Notes: generated from the letters alone by a model not told the origin. A stretch of DNA of 64,000 nt from Sphagnum compactum (GCA_965153455.1 OZ234498.1:11346001-11410000); one strand, 5' to 3'. Positions 12,091 to 26,057 are shown, numbered from the stretch's first letter. Made by a program: numbers and translations.

Positions 12091-14602
12091 ATGGCATCTT
12101 CGAGTGCTTGCCGCAGCAGCCTGTCGCAACCTCTGACAGGAAGTGGAAAAGCTCTAATTGTTGTCAGACAAAAGGAGGCGAACAAAAGTTGCAGCAGCTC
12201 CCCTGTTTCAGTCTCCTTGGCTACAGCTTCTCACTTGAGGGCAGAGGTTGCAGAACTCTGCAGTCAGGCGTCGGTGTGTGCAAAACAAAGAAATAACACA
12301 CTGGTATCCGAATTCTGGGATCAGGCAAGCCGAGAAAGCCTCTCTAGCAAAACAAGGAGGTCACGCAAAGCTTCAAATCTTGTGTCTGGATCATCGTCAT
12401 CGCCGCTGCCTGTCGTGGTAAGCCAGTCTTGTTTATCGAAATTGACTTTCTGAGATGGCAAGTCAGAGACATGTACTGAAGAAACTCCATTTGCTGTGTG
12501 AAAGCCAAGGCCTTTGAAATGGCTAAAATTCTGCACCTCACAGAGGCAATAGAAAAATTCAGAATTTAACTTCTTGCTTGAGACTTTTGTCAATTGTTTC
12601 TAGCATGCAATCTCCCACCTTCCAAGTTCCTCACACAGAATAGGTTTTGTATTACTCACCCAAAGTCTTGTTTGTTTAAAGGAGATTCTCTGTTTGCTTT
12701 GTTGAGTTTTTTTTGCACTTGACGTTTCAACTGCTTGATCTGCTGCAGACAGCGCGACTGTTTGGGCCAGCTATATTTGAAGCTTCCAAACTGAGTGTGC
12801 TTTTTCTTGGATCCAACAAGGAGCATCCTGACCGCCTTCCCCGAATCTACACACTGACCCACAGTGATATAACATCCAAAATTACACTTGCTGTTTCGCG
12901 GGAGATCAACAAAGCACAGGTTTGAAAATCCCAACCATCAGCTTTCATAAATTTGTTGCCCCACACTCAAATTCAGTCAGAGAGCCTGCTTGTTTTAGCA
13001 GCTATTACCTTCATCTATCCTCTTTGTTTTCAGATGATAGTGGCTTTCCAGATGTAACTTTTGAATATTGAAAGTGCTGTCTGGAAATGTTGCAGCTCAA
13101 GGGATGGTACAGCAAGTTGCAAAGAGATGAAGTACTGGCAGAATGGAAGAGGGTCCAAGGAAAGATGTCCCTCCATGTTCACTGTCACATAAGTGGAGGC
13201 AACTTCCTGCACAACATCATTGCCAACCTCCGCTTTTACATATTCCGCAAAGAGCTTCCTGTGGTACAGTACCTCCATCTCAAGCAAAGTTTTTCCCTGC
13301 TACACATTATCCCTGATCTCTGCTAAATGTTCCCATCTGTTTCCATTTTTAGGTCATCAAAAAAATAAATCGTTTTTCTTAATGACTTGGTCAATTCTCA
13401 TGCAGGTACTGGAAGCATTCAGGCATGGTGATGAGGCACTTCTAAAAGAATACCCAGGTAATATGCATAGCCATGTATTTATTGCCCATCATCAAAACAT
13501 GCAACTCTACTTTGTGAACACAAAAGTTGGTCTCAATTCTGGCTAGTTTGATGTGTGAATTGTATTGGATTTAGCATATTTTTCGAACTCCAATCTTTAG
13601 GCCATTAAAGAATAAAGGTGGTTACTTGCCCAGTCCTCAACTGTCATTCAAATAACTTCAAACTGAAGTGATGGCAAGCAAAATAAAAGGATTCTAATAT
13701 CTATTGTTTGTGACAGACTTAGACAATGCCCTTGTATGGGTGTACTTCCACTCTAATGTTGAGGAATACAATCGTGTTGAATGCTGGGGTCCACTTGTTG
13801 AAGCAGCTAAGGTATGACCACACATCTGTGACCTTTCAGAACTGATGATCAGTCACCTAGAAAGACAATTTTGAAATGGATTTGATGGATGGGCAGTCTA
13901 TCCAAAAATGGCACTGGTTCCCCCTACACAACTACTAAGAACTTCTCTCATTCTTACAATCTAAGTCAACCAGAACAGAATTGAGAGATGAACTGATGAG
14001 AGGTTGAAGAGATTTCAGATCCGACAACATGTAAGCAAACATGAAAAACAGGAAACCCAACTCTGAGGAACAGAGAGAACAAGAACAAAATTGAGGAAAT
14101 AGTTTGAACAACAGCCAGAGTCCCTCATATTCAGAGACCTTCGAGAGCAATGTATATGATAGTGACCAACTGCAATCAAATCCCCACTGACTTCCTCAGC
14201 TCCTGGCAGTGGGTGTTTGGGTCCCTTTCCAAAGAGACCTTGACATCCACGTTGGATAACCTTGCCCACTCCTATTGGCTGAAAGCATAGAGGATTCCAG
14301 GATGCTAGTGGTAGAACATGCATGAGAAAGTGTTTCTAGACAGTAGGATATGTCACTGATCATAGATGCTGGGCTGTGTTGGATATCAGAGTGCAACAGA
14401 AAAAGCAAAAGAAGCAATTCATCATGCAATGGATGAAATTGAGAAGAAGTGGCCCCAAGAACTATTGCCTGGGAAAGTATGTCCAAGAGCCTGTGAATGC
14501 TGCACTCGTCATGGTACTCTGATACCATTGCCAGAGACATTCAAGCTCCTTCAAACTCAGGAGGAATATGAACAGCAGTATGGACAGGAAGAAAATTCAT
14601 GA
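12091..14602 (+). CDS. SGR: STAY-GREEN magnesium dechelatase, chloroplast
   Basis: Six exons: 12091-12417, 12749-12919, 13096-13263, 13406-13457, 13717-13811, 14390-14602; all GT-AG with matching phase; 341 residues. STAY-GREEN removes Mg from chlorophyll a, giving pheophytin a, the first committed step of chlorophyll breakdown in plastids. Family signatures are TARLFGPAIFEASKL (residues 110-124), YTLTHSDITSKITLA, KMSLHVHCHISGG, RKELPVVLEAF and VWVYFHSNVEEYNRVECWGP. The C-terminal Cys-rich motif P-x3-C-x3-C-x-CC (298-309) separates it from STAY-GREEN-LIKE proteins, which lack it. The first 109 residues are Ser/Ala-rich and longer than I expect for the family; they should include the transit peptide. 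From memory the usual GGHF and following LLD are GGNF and LHN here, so activity deserves checking. The last intron (578 bases) contains a dispersed repeat. Confidence 0.92.
13937..14220 (+). repeat. Dispersed repeat inside SGR intron 5
   Basis: Segments of this block reappear downstream of the gene: AGAATTGAGAGATG matches 15690-15705, and GAGCAATGTATATGATAGTG resembles 16150-16172 (CAGCAATGTGTATGCCATTG). CCACTGACTT...CAGTGGGTGT at 14188-14217 matches 15493-15527. It lies entirely within the intron, so it does not alter the protein. Confidence 0.6.
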
Positions 14603-17160
14603 AGCACACTGGTGCATTATACATTCAAGATTCTTCAGATTCAAGGTGAGTGCGAAAAGGAGTATGGACAGGGGTAATGCTTCAATGCCTCCTATCCTCC
14701 CTTGATGTTTAGCAAATATTTATCAAAAACTTGTCGAAATTTATTGGTTCAGCTTTAACACAACTTCAGAGGCTCTGAACCGTTAGAACATCTGAATGAC
14801 TGCACCCAGTCAAGCAGCTCACTGTACATACAGTGGATTGGACACTACAACTTCAGTCCACTTACATTAAAGTATGGGCATGCAAGACCAATGACCAAGT
14901 TTAGTTTACACATACATTACACAGAGATTCAATCTCTGGGTTTGGCTTAGACAGGTAACTGTACAAAGAATTTGGGAAGAGTAGATAGGAAGGTACCTTA
15001 TGGAGGTATTATTGGCATGTCATTCTGTTCATCTTTTATCTGCAATACAACCAGTTATGTTGGTGCAAAGCATTGTGTTGACTTGATTTCTTGTGATGAA
15101 GTTCACCTAATGAGCATCCTGCTTCCCTTCTCCTGTTCATCACAACACACACATGAGACATTGGTGGAGAACTACATAGTGTAGATATGGGAAGAGCAGT
15201 GATCAGAGAGCAGTCACTTTGGAATCCAGTCTGCACTGGGCTTGCTAAATGTTGTAGTATATATTACCTATCTTTGATCTAGAAGGCAGATTGTTTTGAA
15301 TACCTTCTAATTACCTCAAACTAACTGAAAGGACAAGTATGCATATCTATGGACTGCAAAGAAATCTCCATCACAACAACATTTGGAATGCAACATGACA
15401 ACAAGTGCAGTCATAACCTTATGAGAGCCACTCACAAAATGTCAGACCATCACCTTCATTCATGACTAGCCGTGATGAGCTGTCTCTACAGCCCACTGAC
15501 TTTATCAGCTTTCAACAGTGGGTGTATGCACTTATCAGCTCAAGAGTTCAGACAAACCATTATGCAAAAATCTGTGTCCTGAGTTTCTGTTGCATTTTGG
15601 CAAACAACAGAAGACTCAGACAATAAAATATCATCATAACTAATCAGAATTTCATGATACTTACCACCTAAAGTCAACCCTAAAGAATTGAGAGATGCCT
15701 GATAATAAGCTTATGGATATTTCAGATCTACCAACATAACAGCAACCAATCAGCAAGCATGAAAAAACGAAGCACAACCCTAAAGAGAAGCCCAATGGTG
15801 GGTGTCTATAAATACATGACAATGAGTTTGTGATTTGAGGCAAACCATTATACAGAAATCTATATCCTGAGTTATCACACATACAGAAGCAGCAGAAAGA
15901 TTCAGATAAGAACATATCTTCCTAAGTAATGAGAATTTCTCAATAGTTGTCATGTAAGTAAACCTGAAAAAGAGAGAGAGCTGCCCCAATAATAAGGTTA
16001 CAAAGAGATAAAATCCAACAACATAATAGCACCTGATCAGCAAGCCTAAAAAGTAGGAACCACAACCCCTAAATAAAAGAGAAACAAGACCACAACCAAA
16101 ACTGAGGAGTGATTCCAACGACAGCGGCAGTCATATGCATGAATACATTCAACAGCAATGTGTATGCCATTGACCACCTACCATGACATCACCACATCCC
16201 CCTTTCTGTCACAAGGTGGGCAATTATGGGAAAATTCAACCAAGATGATGGCTAGCTCAACAAAACCTTAAAGAGAAGAAGGAAGACCCAAGAAGAAAGA
16301 GGACCACAAAAACAAAGAGAAAGAGAAAAACAAGCAAGAATTGGAAACCCTGAAACAAAGGGACTTACACAACCCTGTAAAAAACTTTGAGTCCCTCTGA
16401 CTTTCATTCTAAATCTTCAAGATCAGATAGGTTGATCTTGGTACGAAGAGTTGAGAATCAAAAAACCACAAACACAGGGGAGGAGATTTGTCAGTTCTCG
16501 AGTGATTCAAAGAGCTCGATGACATCATATACTCGAGAGGACTCTTAAGAATCCAACTACTTATTCTGAGTGGGGATCTCAGCAGGGACAATCAACTTCT
16601 TGTAACTTCCCACAAGTCACTCAGCATATGCAGGATAGCTCCTAGTAGGAGAAGATTAGAAACTTAGAATCTTCTGTAAGAGAAGAAGATCTACGCCTGC
16701 ATTCACAAATCTAGGCTTCATGGGGATAGATTTAGAACTTTCAAGCCGCCCAAAGAAAAGGAAGACAAGCACAAGAAAACCTGAACTTCAATCTTCAAAA
16801 GAAATCTTATTGTTTCAACAACATCCCTATCAGCTCACGACAAAAAAACATACGAGGAAAGAGAAGGCGGTTGAACGAACCTCAAGATACCTCCAGAACT
16901 GCAAAAGTGCAAAATAGTCTCCAAAGAGCTCATCTTGCGATAATCCTCCCACCTCCCACCTCCCACCACCAAGAAAAAACACAAAAAGAAAAAACCAACT
17001 AAAACTGCACGTCGTATTCGAGTTTGAATCGACTGGATCAAACAAATCTAAGCCAGTAAAACCCCTGAAAAAATTCTCATGAAAAAAATTGGCACGGAAG
17101 CAGCGATTTGAAACAAAAACTCATAAATTCTTTTGAGCTTTGAGCATCGAGTGACGATCT
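14603..17160. other. SGR 3' flank and repeat-bearing intergenic DNA
   Basis: No gene is recognised. It holds a tandem repeat pair (15515-16215) and a (CCTCCCA)n block at 16945-16970 whose minus strand is G-rich with four or more G-runs. Frames such as 14972-15184 and 16720-16917 have no recognisable family. Confidence 0.55.
15515..16215. repeat. Degenerate tandem repeat, period about 288 bases
   Basis: The landmark CAAACCATTAT occurs at 15553 and again at 15841. Each is followed by similar text (AATCTGTGTCCTGAGTT against AATCTATATCCTGAGTT, then CAGA-rich and CAGCAAGC...AAAAA segments). The family also has a copy in SGR intron 5 at 13937-14220. The repeat is non-coding. Confidence 0.6.
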
Positions 17161-17720
17161 CCCCCTCCCCACACACTAGACTGGAAGCGTCAGCAGTGGT
17201 ACGTAACAATGAAGCGCGCTTACGTCTTCGTCAGCAAGGCGGATGAAGAAAGTACGAGAAAGGATAAGGGTGTGGCTCAGCGGGACTCCTCATTGGTCGT
17301 TAGGGATCTTCCCATCCACTCAACTCTGCTTTGATAGGATGAAATAGAAAATATGTTTCTCTCTCCCCCCCCACCCCATGAATTGTCGACATGAGATTGT
17401 TGACCCGCTTTGGATTATGGATGAATGAAATGATTATGAAGAAACGCTCATCTTTAACGAGAAGTGCAACTACATCTTGGCACCACAATTTTCATCTCTG
17501 TTTTTCGGATACTCCTCCTTGTCTAGTAACCGGTCTTGGACTAGGTAACCAGCAAGAGTGCACAGGTAGTCTGCCAGCGAGCTTGAGCCTATTACTGGAC
17601 ATAACTATCCCTGAGGAGAATCCAGATGCCCTCTTCTCATCCATTCAGAGTGAAATTCTCATCCAAATTCCAATGGGTTACCGAATCATTGGGCCAATGT
17701 GAGGCAAGGATAGGCCTAAA
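17161..17720 (+). other. GC-richer island with an unrecognised 103-codon ORF
   Basis: Base composition shifts clearly from the AT-rich flanks, with several CpG and CGCG sites between 17190 and 17300. An ATG at 17391 opens a frame to 17702 (103 residues, ending near IPMGYRIIGPM). I do not recognise it. There is no splice partner on either side. It could be a small gene, a gene relic or the control region of a minus-strand transcript. Confidence 0.25.
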
Positions 17721-20700
17721 GAATAATGTTCCTGTAGTACCTTGACCAATTCGATTAGTCCTTTGTTGAAAATTTAATTAATTTTTAAATTTTCAATTCA
17801 ACACCTTTGTTTTAGTTATTTTTATTTTCGACAAAGGATTTGAATAATTTTTTTGCATTTCGAAAATATTGTAAATTACCCAAGTTTAATCTTTTTTCTT
17901 GGTCTTTGTTTGTTTGTTTGATTTTTTTTTTGATGTTTTGTGTTACAGATTTGTTGGTTTGGGGTTCCTAGCATATCTTTAGCATTCAAGATTGGTTGTT
18001 CAAGAACTCTTTTACTCATGAACATTCTTGGTCCCTTTTCTTGGTGAAGGAATTTATAATAGAGAGTTTGCATTGAAGGCACTTTTCTCTTATTCTATTT
18101 GGGTGTGAGTGAAAATACTAGACAAAGAATGGAAAGAGATCATTTGTAGAACAATTTTGTTACCTATCTATTTTGTAAAGTTCCTAGTTTGCATCAAGTA
18201 AAGTTTGCAATTAAAAGCTTCGTGTGTATCTATTAAAGAGCATGTGAATGATAAAAATTGGTAGCTTATTTTTTGTTTAACATACTTTAGCTCAAGAATT
18301 TTTTTATGTTCAAGATTATGGTAGTTTGGTTTACATTAACAGGGCTATTCAAGCTCATCACAAGAAATGAACACCGAAATGTTTTAAAGCATGAAGTGGA
18401 GTTATTGGAAAAAATTACACAAGAGAGAAATACCTAGCGCATAGTGTAAAAGCATCCAATTGGCCGACCCAAGAAATTTTGGCAACATCAATAAAGGGAC
18501 CACCCCGCAGCATGCAATGTGGCATTACCCATTTTTGTGTACAAAAAGAAATGTGAGTTTTTTGCTTTGTTTTTTTTACAGAAGCAATTATGGTCCCCCA
18601 GATCCATGTAATGCATGCAAATCCAGAGATGGCCGTCCTGGATCACTCCAAAAATGGGTGTCAAGAGGTGTAACTGTTTCATAATTTGGCATGCCTCCAA
18701 CTTGATGATGATAATGAGATGCATAATTGTTGTTGTTGTTTTTACCGGCCTATTGTTGTTGTTGCTGGTTAGACAACAAGCTTCAACTCTACATGATGTA
18801 ACAACCCATGTCCAACTCTTGTAACTATTGATGATAGAGTTGATCAAGGAGTTAAAAATTTGGTAGAAGCATTTGAAGCTTGCTACCTGCGATTTAAATC
18901 CAATACTAATGCCTTCTTTTGCATGGAGATAACCGAGATTTGTGTTTTTGGTAAACAATTGCAACATGTTAAAAAGCTCAAGCATTTAAGGGCAACCATT
19001 AACATTGAGGATGTAAACCACTAACCTACTCCTTCTTTACGGATGATCGTAATTTTCTAAAAAATTCATATCCCAAATAACATCACTAAAAAACAACACA
19101 CAACAATGAAAAGGACTGTGCAAGAATGATTTAGAGATAGAAACAGGTAAGACACATGGTGTTTAGTCTCAATTGGAAATCGGGAGACATCATATACATA
19201 AGTAACTTTAGATTACGTCCAAATAAAAACCTAAAAGACATGTACCTAATCTTCTCCATGCCACACTTGCACTTCCCATGGTGTTAGGGACCAAATGATG
19301 GTGGGGACGACGAATGAATGTAAAAAAGAATTATTGATGCAATTTTGAAGTAGGTGGCGTTTGTAAATTTACCTAAGATTTGGCAAGCATTTAGAAGCTT
19401 AACCACAACGGAACATGCACAGGAAGAGCGTGGAGAAGAAAAGAAGGGTAGGCTAGAAGAGGGCAATTCTTTTTGGGTTGGCTAAAAAGGTTAGGAAGAA
19501 GCATTATAGAGTAGAGTGCCTCCACGCTCGTGGTTGGGTGGTGAAAGCCGTGCTTTGTTGATCATAATTTGTAAAGAAATAAAGGTCCGTGCGTGTGTGA
19601 AAAATTTCTATGGTGTTGTTTGGTTAATAGGTTGCAAAATAAAATGTTGTTTTGGGTTCACTGAATTTCAGTTTGTTGAAACAAAGTTGTTACAAGAGGG
19701 AGTTGTAAAGATGGTGTATGCAGCTTAAATGCCTTAGACTATGATGGTGTTGTAAGCTATTGAAGTTGGGTTGAATTTCAGTGGGTGACAGAGGAAAAAG
19801 AAGAGGCGCTGAAATTCTCGTTGGGAGTAAATAAATAGCAAGCAACTTATGTGAACTATAGTTTTTCTACAAAAGCTTTCTATCCGGCCAACCATTCCAC
19901 AAAAGTGGTTGGTTTAGGAAATCCCTTAGAGAATCATTTTATTTATTTATTTTTATCTTTTTGTGACGTATTGTGATGTATTGGGACAATGAGAACAAGA
20001 GGGATTTAATACATGCATAAGAATCAGTACAAGAATAACCACAAATTCATAACTTTACACAAGTGTTGTTGTTCATTGTGAAATAAAAGCAAATGAAAGA
20101 ATTTAGTTTCTACAAGTGTTGAACACTCTTTCCATAAACACAACCCAACAGGAGATTCTTGCAAATTGATCAGCAAAAGAATGGAGATGGAGGATTTAGT
20201 AGTGGAATCTTTCACGAGATGTAGATCTCTCAAACTCAAGCTGACCCCACAAGACTTCTTGTTTCAATTGTTGCTACTGTCACAAATTCCTCCAAATGTC
20301 ATCACCACCACCACCTTCAGCACAAGAAGATGCCTCATGTGCTACAATACCATTTAAAAAAATTGTAGTGTGATTGTAGCTACTATTGCCATTGCCATGA
20401 TGTTTAATTTCACTTATAGCACCCAACCAGGTTTTTTCAAACCTTCAATGAGTATGGCTGGGTTTAATGAACGTTCGACAAATGGTGGCTTGGGTTCGTT
20501 TAACTTTTGACATAAATATTGAGTATGTTTTTTTTTGAATTTGAAAAATTTAGAAGTAATTTAATTGATGTCGAATTGGCCGAGGTATTACAATAATAGT
20601 CTTCCCATTTTCTTAGAATTAAAATGTTTTAGGAATATGGTGCTAGGATTTTTGAAGAGTAATATTTTTAGCATAGATATATGGTCAATACGATGTTAGA

Positions 20701-23700
20701 GAAGTAGTAGCTTATGGTATTTTGAGTTATAACACAAAATAAGATGTATGTGCAATGATTTTAGTGGAAATTATCTTTCTTATATGGGGGACTTTTCTTA
20801 AGTGTAATTCCCTAATCTAGGTTAGCACAAGGAGGTGTTGTGCACATTCCATGTAATATATCTCTAGTGAGTTGCTTTGTTAGCATAATTTTTGACTAAA
20901 TTGATTTGAATCAATCATAATGATAGAATTGATGAGCGCTTTGGTTGTTATGTAAGAAGGCCATGTTATCATTGCATTACACTATGTTCAAGGTCCAAGG
21001 CATAATGCCTTAACAACAAAACCTTCAGCTCTATTTGACATACAAGCAAAAGTAGATGGAGGTTATGTTTTGTAAGGTTTTTAGCATAGAAGTTTTTTAA
21101 CATGTCACAAAATTCAAAATCTACATAAAAATGGATACAATCTGCAAATTTGATTCTAGTTTGGAGGTTAATCCCCTAGTATGGACTAACTCATTTTTAT
21201 TGATATTAGAAATGGGGAAATGTATTTATGATATTGGATTGGAAGGTGGTCCATTGTTAGATAGTGATATATTTTGCTCAAACGTTGTGTTGAAGAAAAT
21301 TAACAACAATTGTTTTAAATTGTATAAAATGTGGCTACATGAACTTCATCCCATCTTGTCAAGATTGTACTTGTGGTAGTTATAGTGATGACTAAAAGGT
21401 ATTAACCAATAAAGCTTGACGCAATTTCTAAATATAGTGATCATGGTTATAAGCCAAAGTTGTAAGCAAGTGAATCATTATTGAATGTTAAATCCTTTGC
21501 CTAATTATCAAAGATCTTCAAGTTTTTGGAAGAGTTATTTTTAGTTAACACATTGTTAGAACTATCTTTGGTGTGCCAAAGTGCATAACTTCTTTAGGGT
21601 GGGGATCTTCGATCAAAGTAACACACACAAGCATAGATCATTCACCATAATGGTTCTCATATATATATATTTTCCTTCTTTTCATAAAATTTCATTATTT
21701 GAAGAAGGGAAAACATTGTTTACTTCTTTATTTAATATTTTTGTTTTAAATTCATTTGTTATCAATTTGATACCTTTATAATGAATGTTTCCTAAAAAAA
21801 TAAAGATTAAAATTCATAACCTAGTTTGTTGGCTCAAGTTTATGTTGATTTAATGCACAACATGAATTATGAGTTTATACTATATATGGTGGATGGCATT
21901 ATCCTGATCAAAGTTTTTGAGTGCAAATTGAGGTGTTCAAAATTTGTAGGAACTATGTAACATGCTTGGCCTCAAGGTTCTATGTGACCATGGAATGAGA
22001 TATCTATAAACATGAGGTGATGGATGATCAATTGTGATAACTATTGATGAAAGGATTACCGCATAACATACACATGTTTTAGCTATCAAAGAAGGTGTTG
22101 TTAATGATGGAGCCAATGTTACATGTAACAATAGAGTTGATGATGTTTCCAACACAAGGGTCGGTGTTGATGTTAATGAAAGGGTCGATGTTATTATCAA
22201 ATGGGCTAGTGTTACTAGTAAAGGATATATTTATTCATTGACTTTGTCCCACATGAATTACAATTGAGGTCTATAAATATAAGTTCACAACTATCATAAA
22301 TTAAAATTGGGTGATAATAATAACAATTTGACATGAAAATTTTCAAGAACAAGGATACCAAAATTATTGGTCTTAAAGTTTTCAAAATATGTAATGGATT
22401 GGGTTAGTAATATAGGATATCCATAAGAGGAGCAGGATCCTGTACCTTTTCACACCTCGACCTCATCATGTCTGATTTTTTTTCTTCCCAATGATCAATA
22501 GGTTCATGGATTCTTAAGGTTCATTAAGAATCACATTTCATGCTCATTGTTATTCATATCCATATTAGGTTTTTGATGGATAGTTAGATGCGAAATCATT
22601 GAATCAACCTAGACTTAATAGTTGAACACTTGAAAAATATACAAAATAGTATTGATAACCATGTTGTTCACAATCAAGAACGTTGAATTATTAATTTGTG
22701 CAAGAACATATTACAATAATACATACAATTAACAACAATAGTTCAACAAAATGGAAAGAATAAAACAAACAATCGACAACTTATAACTATTGAAATGTGC
22801 TTGATTTTCATAAACATGTAACCATTGATTTGTGCACACATATGTCACAACACATAAATTTAGTGTTGTAACAATAATAAAGTTGAAAGACCATACAAAA
22901 AATCAAACACCTATTATTATTGATATGTCATTCATAATAAAAACTTTATAATACATGTAGCTAATAACAACAAAATCATTGAAATAATAGATAAACAATT
23001 AAATATATTTAATCATTAAGTTGTTGTTTGGGTACATTCATTCACAAATTAATGAGCCATAGGTGCACCTTGAGAGTCTTGATTAATGTTGGGTAGTTCC
23101 TAGGTTCAAGGAGGAACCTTTAGTTCTAGGTCCTAAATTTTTCAAGGGATTAGTTCTTATTTTTTGTTTTTACCAAAATGGGATTTGGTTCCAATTTTCG
23201 TTTTTTAAATTAGGGGTAATTCCAATTTTGGTTCTAATATGCAAAACATCAAAATTTTCATTGTGAATTTTATAAAAAAATTATTCCAAGAAAAAAGATT
23301 ATTACAAAATTTTAAAATGTACAAACTAGCTCATTTCTACATTTTAAACTACACTAGATGTTCCAAGATCCAAAACATAAAAAACAACAATGTGAAACCC
23401 AAACTTTTATATTTGGAAACAATTTGAAAATTTCTTTATTATCCTTTTTGGCAAGTAGCCAAATTTGGCTACATCCTCTTTTGGATGATTGCTAGACCAT
23501 CAACCTTACAAATTTGAGAAAAAACTTTGCTCTAGATATTATAAATAAAATCAGCCATAATCTAAGATAAAAATAAACATGTACACTTTTATCTTAACCA
23601 TTATGACAATTGAATGATTAAGTGTTTTCACCTCTTTAATTAGTGTGTAGGGTTTAATGAAATTTTATTGAGCTCCTACCTACTTAAGGACTAAATTTAT

Positions 23701-26057
23701 TTTTTCTAGAATTCTAATCCGGTTCCAATTTTCAAACTAGCTTGGAAATCGACCTTGAGTTCAATTGCCCACCCAATACTAGTCTTAACATAGAGTCTTT
23801 AGTTTGTATTGACGAATTGATGTGCCAACATAGGATTGGCCAAAGATTGATTTAATAGTTTTTTTTTCCCCCTTAATTTATTTATGGTTCAATTCCCCAT
23901 TTTTATTCAATTTGACTAAACATGTAAGTGTAGAAAACTTTTCAATACTTTATGAACATATGCATTGGTTCCCAATGAAATCTGCATATTAGTGTATGTT
24001 ATGAAGTTGATAACAAATAAATTTGCAATTGTGAAAGTTTTGATTCTTGCAAGGAATGGCTTAACATATTTCAAAACAATAACATTTCATCACATTTGCT
24101 TACAGTAATACATTATTTTAGGTCATTTTGTTTATAGACTACAATAGCACATTCTTTGGTTAATCAAATGTTTAATTTTAAGTTGCTTCGAACACAACTA
24201 GGGGTCTAGTGTAAGAACATGCATTGTCAAAATTGATATAGGTTCATGAGATTTTTCATAACATATGGTGAAGATGGTTGTAACAATATTTTATTTTCCT
24301 ATTAAAAGTTTTGCAATGATAATCATGTTCACCATTCAATGCAAATATGGTAGGTGTTAGGCCACGGAATAAATAGTTGGTTCTACATTAAAAATACATA
24401 AAAATAATTAAATTTGAACAATGGAGAGGGCTTAGGGCCTCTTTACACAAGAATTGAGGCCCTAATTATGATACTTTCAAATCCCTTCAAATTAATCCAA
24501 AGGCCATACCATAAATTGCATGCTTAGAGTTTGAAATATGGTGTAATGTGGAATTGGACTTAATTGAGGGTGCTTAAAATGTAAAATCATGGTTAGGTGA
24601 CTCATTTTTTATGATTTAAAGTTCTACATTTTACACTAGCTAAAATTCTTACATTATAGTAATGATCAAACTATAAATATATAATTATCCCTTATCCTTT
24701 TGACCAAAATTATTGATACACCACCCTTTAAATATCATTGAAAATGTGATTGGTCCAAAAAAAAATGTGAAAGTTTGAATATTTCAATGTGAAGGGTACT
24801 ATAAATTTGATAAAAATGATGAATATCATGCCATTGAAAAATTAAAAAATATAATTCTTTATTATGATATACTTTTTGATTGCACATCTTTCATTTTAGT
24901 TTTGTCATGACAAACTTAGTGTTATCATTTCAAAAGTCCATAATGAGTTCATTTTTTTCTTAAAATTCATTCATTTAAAAAATATGAATCCCATTAAAGC
25001 TTATTAGAACATGAATACTTAAAGAATTGATAATGTTGATGTTGAATACGACTTTAAGTTTAAAATTCATTTACAATTTATGCGAATTGCAATTGTGATA
25101 CTCTAAATATTGTGTTACTTGAACAATTTTAGCAACAAATTGCCCTATATATCTTAACTTCAGCACTTGGTTTTTTTAATTCTGAAATATTCGGTAGGTA
25201 ATGGGTATATAAAATAATAAACAGTTTCTTTTCAAGGTTGTGGAATAGTCTAGTGTGTCAACATTATCTTAGACTCCGTACTTGAAGGTTTGTATATTAA
25301 ATAATTTATCAAAAATTCGACGAAAGGAAAAATAATTTAATTTTATGCTGAATTTGTTCATGTACAATAGTAATGTTTTTAACTATGTTTTCACCCATAT
25401 TTTAGTGATAGAGACAAAAGGTAGTCTCTTATTCCAAAAAAATTCAAAACATCCAAGTTCACAAGGAATTCAAATCCTCCATCCAAACTTTGTGCATTGT
25501 AGGGTAAGAGCCTAGGTTGGGGAATAGAACAAGGCAATTAAATATCTTCTATTCTTTTAGGAAGATCTATTAATGTGTATAAAATGCCCTAGGCAAATAC
25601 TTTAGAATAAAATTTTCCAAGTGCATAATAAATAATGCATTTGAATAGTAGATAGTTAGACAATAGATTTGAATGTAATATTTACAAAATTTTTATTTAA
25701 AAAACATTGAAATAGTTTATGAGACTCAAGTTGTGACCACACGTGTTAATTATAATGTTTTGCTAGAGTTAAGAATGTTAGTATTGAACACCAATTCACA
25801 CCTATAATGTTAATTGACATTAAATGATAAATGATAAATGATGTGTCATTAATTAAAAAATGGTGGTAACATATATTGCTAACTAACAATAAATCTTTGA
25901 AAAATTTAAAACTGAGAACCAAACATTGGTGTTAACTGAAGTATCAAAAATTGACAAATTAATTCAATGTTAACATTATCCTTGTTTACCCTATTACTCC
26001 ATCTCTTTGTTTCTCCCCCTCTCTTATCATCCTTCTTTGTCTTCATCTATTTACATT
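17721..26057. other. AT-rich gene-free stretch
   Basis: Over 8 kb with short frames only, dense stops on both strands and many homopolymer runs. I see no conserved protein segment that I can defend. A 74-codon frame at 18460 with KGTTPQHAMWHY is faintly reminiscent of the BED-type start of hAT transposases, but this is too weak to call. It probably consists of decayed transposable elements. Confidence 0.55.

Noticed and set aside
12091-14602. STAY-GREEN-LIKE rather than STAY-GREEN
   Set aside because: The Cys-rich C-terminal motif P-x3-C-x3-C-x-CC is present; STAY-GREEN-LIKE proteins lack it.
18460-18684. Possible BED-finger start of a hAT transposase
   Set aside because: Only a dozen residues are suggestive and the expected Cys/His pattern is not clear.
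18488-18985. 165-codon minus-strand frame
   Set aside because: AT-rich composition, no domain, no splice partners. The opposite strand shows an equally weak BED-like motif (KGTTPQHAMWHY).
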